Counted from the stretch's first letter, positions 16,802-25,330 are shown. The stretch: 64,000 nt of DNA from M55B118 sp964501715 (GCA_964501715.1 CAZCTR010000003.1:1-64000), one strand, 5' to 3'. The notes: generated by a model not told the origin, from the letters alone. Numbers and translations: made by a program.

Positions 16802-17347
16802 ATGCTGAAGACATTCATCATTCACTTGGAAAAGGTCGCATCCTTTTTTCGACTCGGCATACATCTTTATGCGAGAAGTTACAAGGAAATCGTCAAAAAC
16901 GAGATCGCCCTCGCACGCATAGACTCCCGGGATACGGTGCTCAACATAGGATGCGGAGCCATCCCCTTCACAGCCATCCATTTGGCCAAGGAAGCTCAAT
17001 GCAAGGTAATCGCCGTCGATCATGATGCTTTGGCGGTGAAACGCGCCCAACGTGTCATCAGGAAACTCAGACTCTCAAGTCAAGTCTCTGTTCACCACAA
17101 GGATGGGGAGGCCCCGTTGGACCTCACCTACAACAAGGCCATACTCGCCCTGCAGACACATCCTTTGAAGACGGTGCTCGAGACGGTCTTTTCACCTTCA
17201 AGGACCATTGTCGTAAGACAGCCTTTTGAGTCGCATCAGTCACTTTACGACAAGGTCCCTGAGGGCTACAGTGCCGAACGGTCGGTATACCAGCCCATGA
17301 AAGCGTTCGGTTACTCCGTGGTTTTAAACAAGCACACGCCAGATTAG
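16802..17347 (+). CDS. Short SAM-dependent transferase, nicotianamine-synthase-like (copy 2)
   Basis: A 181-residue relative of the protein encoded divergently at 16162-16668. The SAM loop is VLNIGCGAIPFTAIHLA (about residue 46), the acidic strand end is VIAVDHD (about 69), and a later strand reads TIVVRQPFE. The P-x-T after the glycine loop resembles nicotianamine synthase and CntL rather than classical GxGxG methyltransferases, again without an N-terminal domain. A short amphipathic N-terminus (FIIHLEKVASFFRLGIHL) could touch the membrane. GGAGGG lies 7 nt before the ATG. The gene is 108 nt upstream of feoA and shares its promoter element, so a role in iron supply or iron-responsive lipid change is inferred. 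Substrate unknown. Confidence 0.65.
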   Translation: MLKTFIIHLEKVASFFRLGIHLYARSYKEIVKNEIALARIDSRDTVLNIGCGAIPFTAIHLAKEAQCKVIAVDHDALAVKRAQRVIRKLRLSSQVSVHHKDGEAPLDLTYNKAILALQTHPLKTVLETVFSPSRTIVVRQPFESHQSLYDKVPEGYSAERSVYQPMKAFGYSVVLNKHTPD

Positions 17348-17382
17348 AATTCTATTTATAAAAACTACATATATGATTGACG

Positions 17383-17422
17383 TTGACAGAGATAAGCGGT
17401 ACACTATAAATAGTAATACAAA
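17383..17422 (+). promoter_or_regulatory. feoAB promoter with repeated element
   Basis: TTGACA 17383-17388, a 16-nt spacer and TATAAA 17405-17410. The 18-mer from the -10 box onward (17405-17422) matches the one before the transferase gene at 17 of 18 positions, and ACTATAAATAGT at 17403-17414 is a short inverted repeat. This fits an operator for an iron-responsive repressor, which is inference. Confidence 0.65.
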
Positions 17423-17455
17423 TCCGTGTGGAAAAACGCATCCGAGGTGACACTT

Positions 17456-17716
17456 ATGCAAAGACAGGAGACCTTCAAGAACCCAGAGACCATGCAAATG
17501 AACTTGAGCGATATGGACGCCCTTTCTTTGGGGGAGGAAGCCGTCGTCTTTGAAGTGCCGGACATCCGGTTGCTCTCAAGTCTCGGCATACGTGTCGGCA
17601 AAACGATACGGATCCTCACAAAAAGTTTCGCAAGCGGCCCTCTGATCTTGTCAGTCAATAGCCGCTCCATAGTCATCGACCGTACCATCGCAAAACAAAT
17701 CATTGTGAAAAGGTAG
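17456..17716 (+). CDS. feoA: FeoA, small SH3-like partner of FeoB
   Basis: An 86-residue cytoplasmic protein of the FeoA family. FeoA has an SH3-like fold and supports ferrous iron uptake by FeoB. The family core is visible: LSLGEEAVVFEV near residue 23, LGIRVGKTIRIL near 45, then PLILSVNSRSIVIDRTIAKQIIV at the end in the usual place of the G-x-x-I-x-I-R/S region. ATG 17456 has GAGGTGA 5 nt before it; the GTG at 17426 is less likely. feoB starts 9 nt downstream. Confidence 0.88.
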   Translation: MQRQETFKNPETMQMNLSDMDALSLGEEAVVFEVPDIRLLSSLGIRVGKTIRILTKSFASGPLILSVNSRSIVIDRTIAKQIIVKR

Positions 17717-17725
17717 CGTTTTTTT

Positions 17726-19474
17726 ATGACATACAAAGGGAATTCGACAGACAGACAATCAAATAAGACTTTATTATTGATGGGGCTTCCCAATGTCGGG
17801 AAAAGCGCCATTTTTAATAATTTCACCGGTATGGACGTGATGGTGTCCAACTATTCGGGGACTACGGTGGAGTTCACCGAAGGCCCCGTCACTCTCGGAG
17901 GGACGTCCTACACTCTGAAAGACGTCCCGGGGGTCTATGACATCGAAAAGAGTGTGGATGAGGCTGAACAGGTCGCCATCAACATGCTCAATGACGGGCC
18001 CGACGCCATTGTGTTCGTGCTGGATTCGCTGAATCTCGAATCATCCCTTCACCTTCTCATGCAAGTGCTCGAATACGACCTTCCGACCGTAGTCGCCCTC
18101 AATCGCCACGATTTGTCGACCACGCGCGGCATCGAGATCAGGCATCGTGTGATCCAATCGCGCTTGGGTGTACCGGTCGTGCCCACCGTCGCACTCGGTG
18201 GGGAGAGTCTTGAGGCGTTGAAAGAAAAACTTGCGAAGACCCTGTCGGAAAAGACTAAACCCCAAGGCTATCTGCCCGGGACGGAGGATCGGTGGAAAGA
18301 GACCGAGAACATCATCAAACATGCCGTGAGACGTCCGGACAACCACGACGCCACAAACGACAAGTTCTCCTTCCTGATCAAGCCTTGGCCGGGGCTTCCC
18401 ATCGCCCTGATGGTGCTTGGTGTCATGTTCGCCTTCGTCATCGGCGCCGGCATGGGGATGCGTCAGTTCATTCTGCTTCCCCTTTTTGACTGGGGGCTTT
18501 TCCCGCTTTTGGAGGGAATGGTGAGAACCCTGACGGATAACACATTGATCCAAGATATCCTGATCGGGGATTACGGGTTTCTGATCAAAGGGATAGAATG
18601 GCCCTTCGCACTCGTGCTTCCCTATGTCATAAGCTTCTACATCATGATGAGCTTTTTGGAGGACAGTGGCTATCTGCCTCGTCTCGCCGTCCTATTGGAT
18701 GGCGTGTTCAAAAAAATCGGTTTGACAGGATCCAGCATCATTCCTTTGTTGCTCGGTTACGGCTGCGGCATCCCCGCGATCATGTCGACCCGCTCGCTAC
18801 CTTCCAAGAAGGCGAGGCTCAGTGTGGCGGTGATGGTCTCCTTGGCGGTACCTTGCGTCTCACAGACAGGGGCGTTCATCTCCCTCTTGGCCGAGCGAAG
18901 CCTCCTCGCGCTTGTAGGCGTGTTTTTCATTTCTATCGCTGGCATGGTCCTGACAGGGTTCTTCCTTGACAAAATCAAGAAAGAGGCAGTGCCTTTCACT
19001 TTGCTCGAACTTCCGGAACTGCTTGTGCCCAAACCAAGGATCTTTTTCAAGAAAGTGCTCATGCGTGTCAAGCACTACATCAAGGACGGTGCGGTGCCGA
19101 TGATCATCGCGATATTCTTCACCGCTTTTCTCTATGAGTTCGGAGTCTTGAATGTCATGGGCAGGGTTCTCGCCCCAGTGGTCTCCGGTTGGCTGAGGCT
19201 TCCTGAAGAAGCCGCGACCCCGTTGATCATCGGCATTGTCCGACGTGAACTGACGGTCCTTCCCTTGATTGAGATGGAACTTAGCACATTGCAATTCCTC
19301 ACCGGAGCCGTCGTCGCTTTGTTCTACGTGCCTTGCATTGCAATGATCGCCACCCTGGCCAAGGAATTCAACATCCGGACAGCCATCGGCGTGTTCGTCT
19401 TCACCACAGTCACAGCGATTTTCCTCGGAGGACTTATCGCCCGGTTCGGCGGTTGGGTGCTTGCGCTCCTTTAA
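17726..19474 (+). CDS. feoB: FeoB, ferrous iron transporter with GTPase domain
   Basis: Membrane transporter for Fe(II). The 582-residue protein has an N-terminal G domain (about residues 14-165) with G1 GLPNVGKS, G3 DVPGVYD and a G4 reading NRHD where NxxD is expected. A linker and a membrane region with about eight helices follow, including two GATE-type regions (LLLGYGCGIPAIMSTR about 345, and LFYVPCIAMIATL about 530), each with a conserved Cys. It is shorter than the 700-plus residues of enterobacterial FeoB, and no FeoC follows. The start lacks a strong ribosome site (AAAGG 9-10 nt upstream), so translation may depend on feoA. Confidence 0.95.
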   Translation: MTYKGNSTDRQSNKTLLLMGLPNVGKSAIFNNFTGMDVMVSNYSGTTVEFTEGPVTLGGTSYTLKDVPGVYDIEKSVDEAEQVAINMLNDGPDAIVFVLDSLNLESSLHLLMQVLEYDLPTVVALNRHDLSTTRGIEIRHRVIQSRLGVPVVPTVALGGESLEALKEKLAKTLSEKTKPQGYLPGTEDRWKETENIIKHAVRRPDNHDATNDKFSFLIKPWPGLPIALMVLGVMFAFVIGAGMGMRQFILLPLFDWGLFPLLEGMVRTLTDNTLIQDILIGDYGFLIKGIEWPFALVLPYVISFYIMMSFLEDSGYLPRLAVLLDGVFKKIGLTGSSIIPLLLGYGCGIPAIMSTRSLPSKKARLSVAVMVSLAVPCVSQTGAFISLLAERSLLALVGVFFISIAGMVLTGFFLDKIKKEAVPFTLLELPELLVPKPRIFFKKVLMRVKHYIKDGAVPMIIAIFFTAFLYEFGVLNVMGRVLAPVVSGWLRLPEEAATPLIIGIVRRELTVLPLIEMELSTLQFLTGAVVALFYVPCIAMIATLAKEFNIRTAIGVFVFTTVTAIFLGGLIARFGGWVLALL

Positions 19475-19497
19475 ACCGCGTACTATTGAGACTTTTC

Positions 19498-19526
19498 ACC
19501 CGGATGCGTTTCGCATCCGGGTTTTT
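19498..19526 (+). terminator. Terminator of feoAB
   Basis: ACCCGGATGCG, TTT, CGCATCCGGGT: an 11-bp GC-rich stem followed by a T run. Confidence 0.92.
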
Positions 19527-19662
19527 CTGTGCAAAGGTCCGTTCACAATCGTCTTATTCTTAAAAGTCGATGGCTTTGGCCAAGGTTGAAAAGTGTGAAT
19601 TCATGACAAATGTCACTTCCAAACCACACGTCATGACCGTATAATGATGTCGAGGTGATAAA

Positions 19663-20619
19663 ATGAAAAAAATACTGAAACGCTCCGCCCTTGTGCTGAT
19701 GGTGCTCGTTGTCGCGTTAGTGACGGGGCTCATGATCAACAACCGCATTCAAACGAACAGTGACATCGACGCCCTTGACATGAAGGGGACGCAACACGAT
19801 ACGGAATCCGGGTCCTTCAGGGTCCATGATTTCGGAGAGGGTGCGAACTTGGTCTTCTTGTCCGGACTCGGCACCACCAGTCCGTATCATGATTTCAAGC
19901 CGCTTTGGCATGACCTTGAAGAATCGTACCGCATCATCATCATTGAACGCCCCGGCTACGGATATAATCAGACCACATCCTCAAACAAGGAGATGGCATC
20001 GGTGGTGGATGGATACCGTGAGGTCCTCGAGTCCCTTGATGTCACATCCCCTTTGCATGTGGTGGCCCATTCCATGGGTGGACTTGAAGCGTTGCTTTGG
20101 GCACAAACGCATCCGGATGAGATCGATAGCATGATCGGTCTCGACATAGCCATTCCCCCGTTGCTCGTTGAACGAGGCGCCCCGGGTCTTATTGAGCGCA
20201 ATCTGAATTTCATGCTCGGCGCTTTGGGACTGGCCAGGTTCATGGAAGAAGAGGACCTTGAAAGAACGATGCCGATCCTTTCGATGGATGTGTTTGACGA
20301 TGCGGAGAAAGAAGCGATCACCACGTTGTTTCACGCCAATATGTTCAACCGGGACATCGTCCGTGAATCGAAGGCGCTTGAGGACAATGCCGAAACGATT
20401 ATGGACCGTGATTTGCCAAACGGGCTTTCTGTGCTGCATTTCATTTCAGAGGAGAACCTGGATGCGCATGGAATCGAAGCGGGGTATTTCGCTGACTATT
20501 TCGATTTTTCCGAACCCTATGAGTCCGAAGTGCTTGAGACCCATCACTATGTCCACCATGAGGCATCGGAAACGATCAACAGCGCGATCCGAACCTTCGT
20601 GGACGACCTTGAGAACTGA
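19663..20619 (+). CDS. Membrane-anchored alpha/beta hydrolase
   Basis: Predicted serine hydrolase held on the outer face of the membrane. One N-terminal helix (about residues 8-27) is followed by an alpha/beta-hydrolase fold. The nucleophile elbow is AHSMGG (Ser about 138), and the oxyanion region is LSGLGTTSPYHDF (about 67). The acid may be in the 265-275 region (SEENLDAHG) and the final His in HHYVHHEA (about 296). Substrate cannot be told; esterase or lipase is likely. GAGGTGA lies 4 nt before the ATG. It is a single gene between terminators. Confidence 0.82.
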   Translation: MKKILKRSALVLMVLVVALVTGLMINNRIQTNSDIDALDMKGTQHDTESGSFRVHDFGEGANLVFLSGLGTTSPYHDFKPLWHDLEESYRIIIIERPGYGYNQTTSSNKEMASVVDGYREVLESLDVTSPLHVVAHSMGGLEALLWAQTHPDEIDSMIGLDIAIPPLLVERGAPGLIERNLNFMLGALGLARFMEEEDLERTMPILSMDVFDDAEKEAITTLFHANMFNRDIVRESKALEDNAETIMDRDLPNGLSVLHFISEENLDAHGIEAGYFADYFDFSEPYESEVLETHHYVHHEASETINSAIRTFVDDLEN

Positions 20620-20720
20620 GACTCATCAACCCCCGAAAATTGGTTGAGGATGCTCTCATGGCGATCATTGCTTCGTTGCGGGGTTGCTGTTTTCAAACCG
20701 TTGCCAAGATCTATGAACTT

Positions 20721-20774
20721 GCCCTTGAGGCTTTTCTGGGAATGCGTCACCCGAAAGGCCACAAGGGCTTTTTT
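20721..20774 (+). terminator. Probable terminator after the hydrolase
   Basis: GCCCTTGAGGCTTT pairs imperfectly with AAAGGCCACAAGGGC, followed by six T. The stem has bulges. Confidence 0.55.
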
Positions 20775-20813
20775 ATGTTTTTCATGGCAGGCCCAAAGAT
20801 TTTTGCGAAACCA

Positions 20814-20856
20814 TTGCAAACACCAAAAAATAATGTTATCTTTAAATTAAAGTTAA
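20814..20856 (+). promoter_or_regulatory. tro operon promoter with inverted-repeat operator
   Basis: TTGCAA 20814-20819, 17 nt, TATCTT 20837-20842. Bases 20836-20856 form an inverted repeat of TTATCTTTAA and TTAAAGTTAA around a central A, with 9 of 10 positions matching, lying on the -10 box. Since the operon ends in a DtxR-family regulator gene, this is the natural candidate for its operator. Confidence 0.65.
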
Positions 20857-20884
20857 GGCACACCATAAAAAAGGAGAATCGACA

Positions 20885-21790
20885 ATGAAAAAGTTTATGA
20901 TTCTATTGGTCCTCTTAGTAATGACAGCCGGGTTGACCGCCTGTGAAGATAACGATTCGGAAGAACAGCTCCACGTGGTTGCGACCACGATGTATGTAGG
21001 AGACCTCATGAGACAAGTCGGAGGTGAGCATGTCAAAGTGGATACACTTATGGGGCCGGGTGTCGACCCGCACGATTATCAGCCCAGACAAAGTGACACG
21101 AACCTTGTCGCCAATGCGGACCTCCTTGTCATAAACGGTTTGAACCTTGAGGAGAAAATGGGGGATGTGTTCGCCCAGGTCGAAGAGGATAGACGTTTGA
21201 TCCTTGGCGATCATGTCGACGAATCTGACCTGCTTCATGCAGGTGGGGAAGTGGACCCTCATTTCTGGTTCGACATCGATATCTGGGGCGCTTTGGTCCA
21301 TGTCGCGGCCGATGAGCTCGCCGCACTTGACGAGGACAACCGTGAGGTCTATGAGGCACGCGCCGATGAATATCTGAAGGACCTGTCGATGCTCGATGAG
21401 TATATCCTCCGCAGGGTAGAAACGCTCGACCCATCCGACCGCGTACTCATCACTGCGCATGACGCCTTCGCCTATTTCGGTGAGGCGTACGGATTCGATG
21501 TTCACGCCATTCAAGGCATTTCCACCGAGAGTGAAGCGAGCATTTCCGACATCGACGAACTGGCGCAATTGATGCACGACCTCGATGTCAAGACGGTCTT
21601 CTTTGAAAGTTCGGTCCCTCAATCGACAGTCAATTCATTGGTTGAGGCCGCACAGGCGTTGGATCATGATGCCCGTGTGGGCGGGGAACTCTATTCGGAT
21701 TCCACAGGAAGTGCGGATGACGGTCTTGAAACTTACATCCGGACATACAGAAACAATATCGACACCATCATGGACGCTTTGGAGGAATGA
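20885..21790 (+). CDS. troA: Metal ABC transporter substrate-binding lipoprotein, TroA type
   Basis: Extracytoplasmic lipoprotein that binds a divalent metal (Mn, Zn or Fe) for the ABC transporter encoded next. The 301-residue protein has a signal peptide with lipobox LTAC (Cys20) and the cluster A-I fold. Candidate ligands are His63 (GVDPHDY), His126 (VDPHFWFD), His192 (TAHDAFAYFG) and Asp272 (YSDSTG), the His3-Asp set of TroA rather than the His2-Glu-Asp set of purely Mn-binding PsaA. There is no His-rich loop as in ZnuA. It is the first gene of a five-gene operon with tight spacing. Confidence 0.9.
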   Translation: MKKFMILLVLLVMTAGLTACEDNDSEEQLHVVATTMYVGDLMRQVGGEHVKVDTLMGPGVDPHDYQPRQSDTNLVANADLLVINGLNLEEKMGDVFAQVEEDRRLILGDHVDESDLLHAGGEVDPHFWFDIDIWGALVHVAADELAALDEDNREVYEARADEYLKDLSMLDEYILRRVETLDPSDRVLITAHDAFAYFGEAYGFDVHAIQGISTESEASISDIDELAQLMHDLDVKTVFFESSVPQSTVNSLVEAAQALDHDARVGGELYSDSTGSADDGLETYIRTYRNNIDTIMDALEE

Positions 21791-21794
21791 TGAC

Positions 21795-22544
21795 ATGGCT
21801 ATGACCTTTCAAGTGGAAGACCTGACGGTCGCATATGACCGCTCACCGGTGCTTTGGGATATCGATTTCGAGGTGCCTCCGGGCACCATCATGGGGATTG
21901 TCGGACCGAACGGGGCAGGCAAGACCACCCTGATCAAGGCCGCACTGCGTCTGATCAACCCCCTCAGCGGACATGTGCTGTTCGACGGCAAGCCCTACAG
22001 GAAAATGTTCCGCAAAGTCGGCTATGTCCCCCAGAAGGGAAGTGTCGACTGGGATTTTCCCACGACTGTGATGGATGTGGTCTCGATGGGACGTTACGGC
22101 CATGTCGGATGGATTCGTCGCATGGGCCGCAAGGACAAGGATGCAGCCAGGGAGGCGCTCAGGAAAGTCGGCATGCTTGAATACGCCTCCAGGCAGATCT
22201 CGGAGCTGTCGGGTGGCCAGCAACAGCGCGTCTTCATCGCCCGGGCCCTCACACAGGAGGCGGACATCTATTTCATGGACGAGCCCTTCCAAGGCGTGGA
22301 TGTCAAGACGGAGAAGGCAATCATGGAGCTCTTTCGCGAGCTGAAGGCGGAAAACAAGACCGTCATTGTCGTCCACCATGATTTGAACACCGTCCGGGAT
22401 TATTTCGACTGGGTGACTCTGCTCAATGTCAGGGTCATCGCCTCCGGACGCGTCGACGAGGTGTATACCAAGGAGAACATCGCGAAGACTTACCAATCCG
22501 ACCTTGAACTGACACGTGAGGGTGCCGGTCATGATGGGGCTTAG
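21795..22544 (+). CDS. troB: Metal ABC transporter ATP-binding protein, TroB type
   Basis: Cytoplasmic ATPase that powers metal import. The 249-residue protein has Walker A GPNGAGKT (about residue 37), Q-loop YVPQKGSVDWDFP (about 80), signature LSGGQQQRV (about 136), Walker B IYFMDEP (about 157) and switch His VVHHDL (about 193). The KGSVDWDFP stretch after the Q-loop is typical of Mn/Zn importers. ATG 21795 follows GGAGGA by 8 nt; the longer reading upstream lies inside troA. It overlaps troC by 14 nt. Confidence 0.95.
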   Translation: MAMTFQVEDLTVAYDRSPVLWDIDFEVPPGTIMGIVGPNGAGKTTLIKAALRLINPLSGHVLFDGKPYRKMFRKVGYVPQKGSVDWDFPTTVMDVVSMGRYGHVGWIRRMGRKDKDAAREALRKVGMLEYASRQISELSGGQQQRVFIARALTQEADIYFMDEPFQGVDVKTEKAIMELFRELKAENKTVIVVHHDLNTVRDYFDWVTLLNVRVIASGRVDEVYTKENIAKTYQSDLELTREGAGHDGA

Positions 22545-23577
22545 CTACACCCTCACCGTCGTGCTCCTTGGGACCCTCATCCTCGGTGCGACCGCCGGCG
22601 CGGTCGGGACGTTCATCGTGTTGCGCAGGCAAGCGTTGGTCGGGGACGCCCTTTCGCATGCGACCCTGCCCGGGGTCGTGGGCGCCTTCATGCTCATGCA
22701 GATAAGGCGCGTCGAAATCTTTCTCATCGGGGCTTTCGTCGTCGCTTTTCTCGCGATGGCGCTTCTTGAGATCATCAAACGATACAGTCGCATCAAGTTC
22801 GATGCGTCCATGGCGCTTATCCTCTCGTCCTTTTTCGGGTTCGGTCAAGTGCTTCTCAGCCATGTCCAAAAGACAGGGGCGTCTTCGCAGGCAGGTTTGT
22901 CGCGCTTCATTTTCGGTCAGGCGGCCACGCTTCTGAGAAGTGATGTCTATATGCTCGCGGGTGTGGCCGCTTTCCTGGTCATCGTGATGCTTCTGTTTTG
23001 GAAAGAGCTCAAACTCTACATCTTCGACGAATCCTATTTCAAGGCGCTCGGATACAGTGAACGTGTCATCAGTGCCGTGTTGACCCTAATGGTTGTTTTG
23101 ACGATCGTGATCGGCATATGGATGGTCGGTGTCATCCTGATGAGCGCTTTGCTCATCGCCCCCGCGGTCGCGGCGCGGCAATTTTCCAACCGCTTTTATA
23201 TCAACGTGGCATTCGCGGCTTTCATCGGCGGGGTCTCCGGTATGGCGGGAACGTATCTGAGTGCTGACACGACCAACATGCCGACCGGACCGGTGATTGC
23301 CATCGTCCTAGGTGTGGTTGTCCTTTTCAGTGTGCTCTTCGCACCCCGAAGCGGCATTGTCAAACGCGGTTTTCAGAATCTGGTTTTCAAGTCGAGAATC
23401 AAGAAATACCGCAAACTGATCCATTTCCATGAGACCCCGTCGGCCTCGGAAGAGGCACCTGAAGACTATGCATATTTTCTGGAACGGAAGGTCATGAGAG
23501 AACAGGACGGCCATCTGGAACTGACTGACAAGGGGCTTTCTGTGATCCGGAAGATCAAAGGGGGACGAAAGCCATGA
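22531..23577 (+). CDS. troC: Metal ABC transporter permease with winged-helix-like tail, TroC type
   Basis: First membrane subunit of the metal importer. About eight to nine helices (residues 1-275) include the family motif region GDALSHATLPGVVGAF (about 40) and GVILMSALLIAPAVAARQF (about 205). After the last helix there is a cytoplasmic tail of about 70 residues ending in ERKVMREQDGHLELTDKG, which resembles the wing of a winged-helix DNA-binding or regulatory domain. Longer permeases of this kind occur in Bacillus MntC. ATG 22531 has GAGGGTG upstream. It overlaps troB by 14 nt and troD by 4 nt. Confidence 0.9.
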   Translation: MMGLSYTLTVVLLGTLILGATAGAVGTFIVLRRQALVGDALSHATLPGVVGAFMLMQIRRVEIFLIGAFVVAFLAMALLEIIKRYSRIKFDASMALILSSFFGFGQVLLSHVQKTGASSQAGLSRFIFGQAATLLRSDVYMLAGVAAFLVIVMLLFWKELKLYIFDESYFKALGYSERVISAVLTLMVVLTIVIGIWMVGVILMSALLIAPAVAARQFSNRFYINVAFAAFIGGVSGMAGTYLSADTTNMPTGPVIAIVLGVVVLFSVLFAPRSGIVKRGFQNLVFKSRIKKYRKLIHFHETPSASEEAPEDYAYFLERKVMREQDGHLELTDKGLSVIRKIKGGRKP

Positions 23578-24671
23578 ATGTTGAGATTTTGATGCTCGTC
23601 ATCGTCACAGCGATGGCGACATCCCTTATCGGCGTTTTTCTTGTTCTGAGAGGGCTCTCGATGATGACTGACGCCATATCGCATACGATCCTCCTCGGCA
23701 TCGTCATAGCCTATTATTTCGTCAATGACTTGAACAGCCCCTATCTTCTTGTTGGGGCGACGATGATGGGCGTACTCACCGTGTATCTGATTGAAGGGGT
23801 GATGAAGGTCAAACATGTGGACAAGGGCGCCGCGATCGGCATCGTGTTCACCATGCTTTTCAGCGTGGCGATCATCATCGTCAACACGGCTTTGCGCAAC
23901 GTCCATCTGGATATCCACACGGTCCTCCTTGGCAAGCTTGAATTTTCGGTTTTCAACCGGGCGGCGTTTGCGGGCATTGACCTGCCAGTCTCCCTTTGGG
24001 TGATGGCAGTCGTGCTATTGATCAATGTGACGGTCTATGCGACGCTGTTCAAGGAGATTAAGCTCGTCAGTTTCGATTCCGCTTTGGCGGGCGCTCTCGG
24101 ATTCTTGCCCGGGCTTATTTTCTACATCATGATGACCTTGGCCTCACTGACGGCGGTAGCGGCTTTTGACGCTGTGGGAGCGATACTTGTCATCGCGCTC
24201 ATGGTCGGCCCGCCCGCCACCGCGCTCTTTTTCAGCAAAAGCCTATTTTACACAATCCTCTATACCTTGGCGGTTTCAGTGTTCAACGGAGTGCTGGGGT
24301 ATCAGTTGTCGGTGCTTTTCGATGTGACGATCTCGGGGATGATCGCCACCATGACTCTCGTGAGTTTCCTTCTGGGCCTTACCTTCTCACCGAGGAAAGG
24401 CCTGCTCAGCCAATGGGTCACCATGAAAAGCCAGAAGCGCTACGTGGCGTTCATCACCCTGCTCGAACACATCCGGAACCATCAGCACGAGGCGGAAGAG
24501 GAACTCAATGTCCACACCATCCATGAACACTTCAGCTGGAAACAATCCAGCATGGACAGGATGATAGAGAAGGGCGAGAAGCAAGGCCTTATTGAAATCC
24601 GAGACAATCTTCTTTGCCTGACTCGCAAAGGCCGGTCGTATTATATCGAATCTCAGGGAGGTCACTCATGA
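23574..24671 (+). CDS. troD: Metal ABC transporter permease with winged-helix tail, TroD type
   Basis: Second membrane subunit of the importer, 365 residues. The helical part carries LRGLSMMTDAISHTILLGIV (about residue 23) and VGAILVIALMVGPPATA (about 202). From about residue 280 on there is a cytoplasmic winged-helix-like domain (NVHTIHEHFSWKQSSMDRMI, then GLIEIRDNLLCLTRKGRSYY), closely parallel to the tail of troC. The start overlaps the troC stop (ATGA) and its stop overlaps the regulator start (ATGA), so all are translationally coupled. Confidence 0.9.
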   Translation: MNVEILMLVIVTAMATSLIGVFLVLRGLSMMTDAISHTILLGIVIAYYFVNDLNSPYLLVGATMMGVLTVYLIEGVMKVKHVDKGAAIGIVFTMLFSVAIIIVNTALRNVHLDIHTVLLGKLEFSVFNRAAFAGIDLPVSLWVMAVVLLINVTVYATLFKEIKLVSFDSALAGALGFLPGLIFYIMMTLASLTAVAAFDAVGAILVIALMVGPPATALFFSKSLFYTILYTLAVSVFNGVLGYQLSVLFDVTISGMIATMTLVSFLLGLTFSPRKGLLSQWVTMKSQKRYVAFITLLEHIRNHQHEAEEELNVHTIHEHFSWKQSSMDRMIEKGEKQGLIEIRDNLLCLTRKGRSYYIESQGGHS

Positions 24672-25330
24672 ACGCCGCCGTCGAAGACTATTTGAAACTG
24701 ATCTATGAATTGGAACAGGAATATCCGAATGAATACATCAAGAACGCCACCCTCGCGAATCATTTCGGCTATACGCTGCAAAGCGTGAACGAGATGATCA
24801 AGCGGATGGAATCCAAGCGCTTTTTGACCTACAAGCCCTACAAAGGTGTCAGGTTGAGTGAAAAAGGCAAAAAAGAAGCGCTAAGGATGATCCGTGCCCA
24901 CAGACTTTGGGAGGTGTTTCTGTCCGATAAGCTTGGCCTTTCATGGGAAAGCCTCCATGAGGAGGCGGAGAAGCTTGAACATTCCACGAGCGACCGGATA
25001 CTGGGCATGTTGTATGAATATTTGAAGCGGCCACAATACTGCAAGCACGGCAATCCGATCCCTGATGAGAAAGGGCGGCTGCCAACAGCATACAGACAGA
25101 GCCTTGCGTCCATGAAGGCGGGGGTCGCCCTTGAGATCCGGAGGGTGGTCGATCACAAGCCGCTTCTGCATCATTTGAACACACTGGGGCTCGGTCTTGG
25201 AGACACTGTGGAAGTGCTTGAGAAGGATGGCTTCTCCGAACTGATCACTATCCGCAAGGACGGTCAGCCATTGACGCTTTCCTATCATGTGGCTTCGATG
25301 ATCTATGGTGTCCCGAGAGAACCGTTCTAA
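24668..25330 (+). CDS. troR: DtxR-family metal-dependent regulator, TroR/MntR type
   Basis: Metal-sensing repressor expected to control the operon it closes. The 220-residue protein has an N-terminal winged helix (AAVEDYLKLIYELEQE, then ATLANHFGYTLQSVNEMIKRM), a metal-binding and dimerisation domain (HRLWEVFLSDKLGLSWESLHEEAEKLEH, with E and H ligands near residues 75-100, and a later C-x-H: YCKHGNPIP) and a C-terminal FeoA/SH3-like domain (about 150-220). MntR lacks the third domain and IdeR has it, so the metal could be Mn or Fe. GGAGG lies 6 nt before the ATG. The inverted repeat at 20836-20856 is the likely target. Confidence 0.92.
   Translation: MNAAVEDYLKLIYELEQEYPNEYIKNATLANHFGYTLQSVNEMIKRMESKRFLTYKPYKGVRLSEKGKKEALRMIRAHRLWEVFLSDKLGLSWESLHEEAEKLEHSTSDRILGMLYEYLKRPQYCKHGNPIPDEKGRLPTAYRQSLASMKAGVALEIRRVVDHKPLLHHLNTLGLGLGDTVEVLEKDGFSELITIRKDGQPLTLSYHVASMIYGVPREPF

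Noticed and set aside
20640..20888. Small rightward frame between the hydrolase and troA
   Set aside because: It runs through a terminator and the tro promoter and has no ribosome site.
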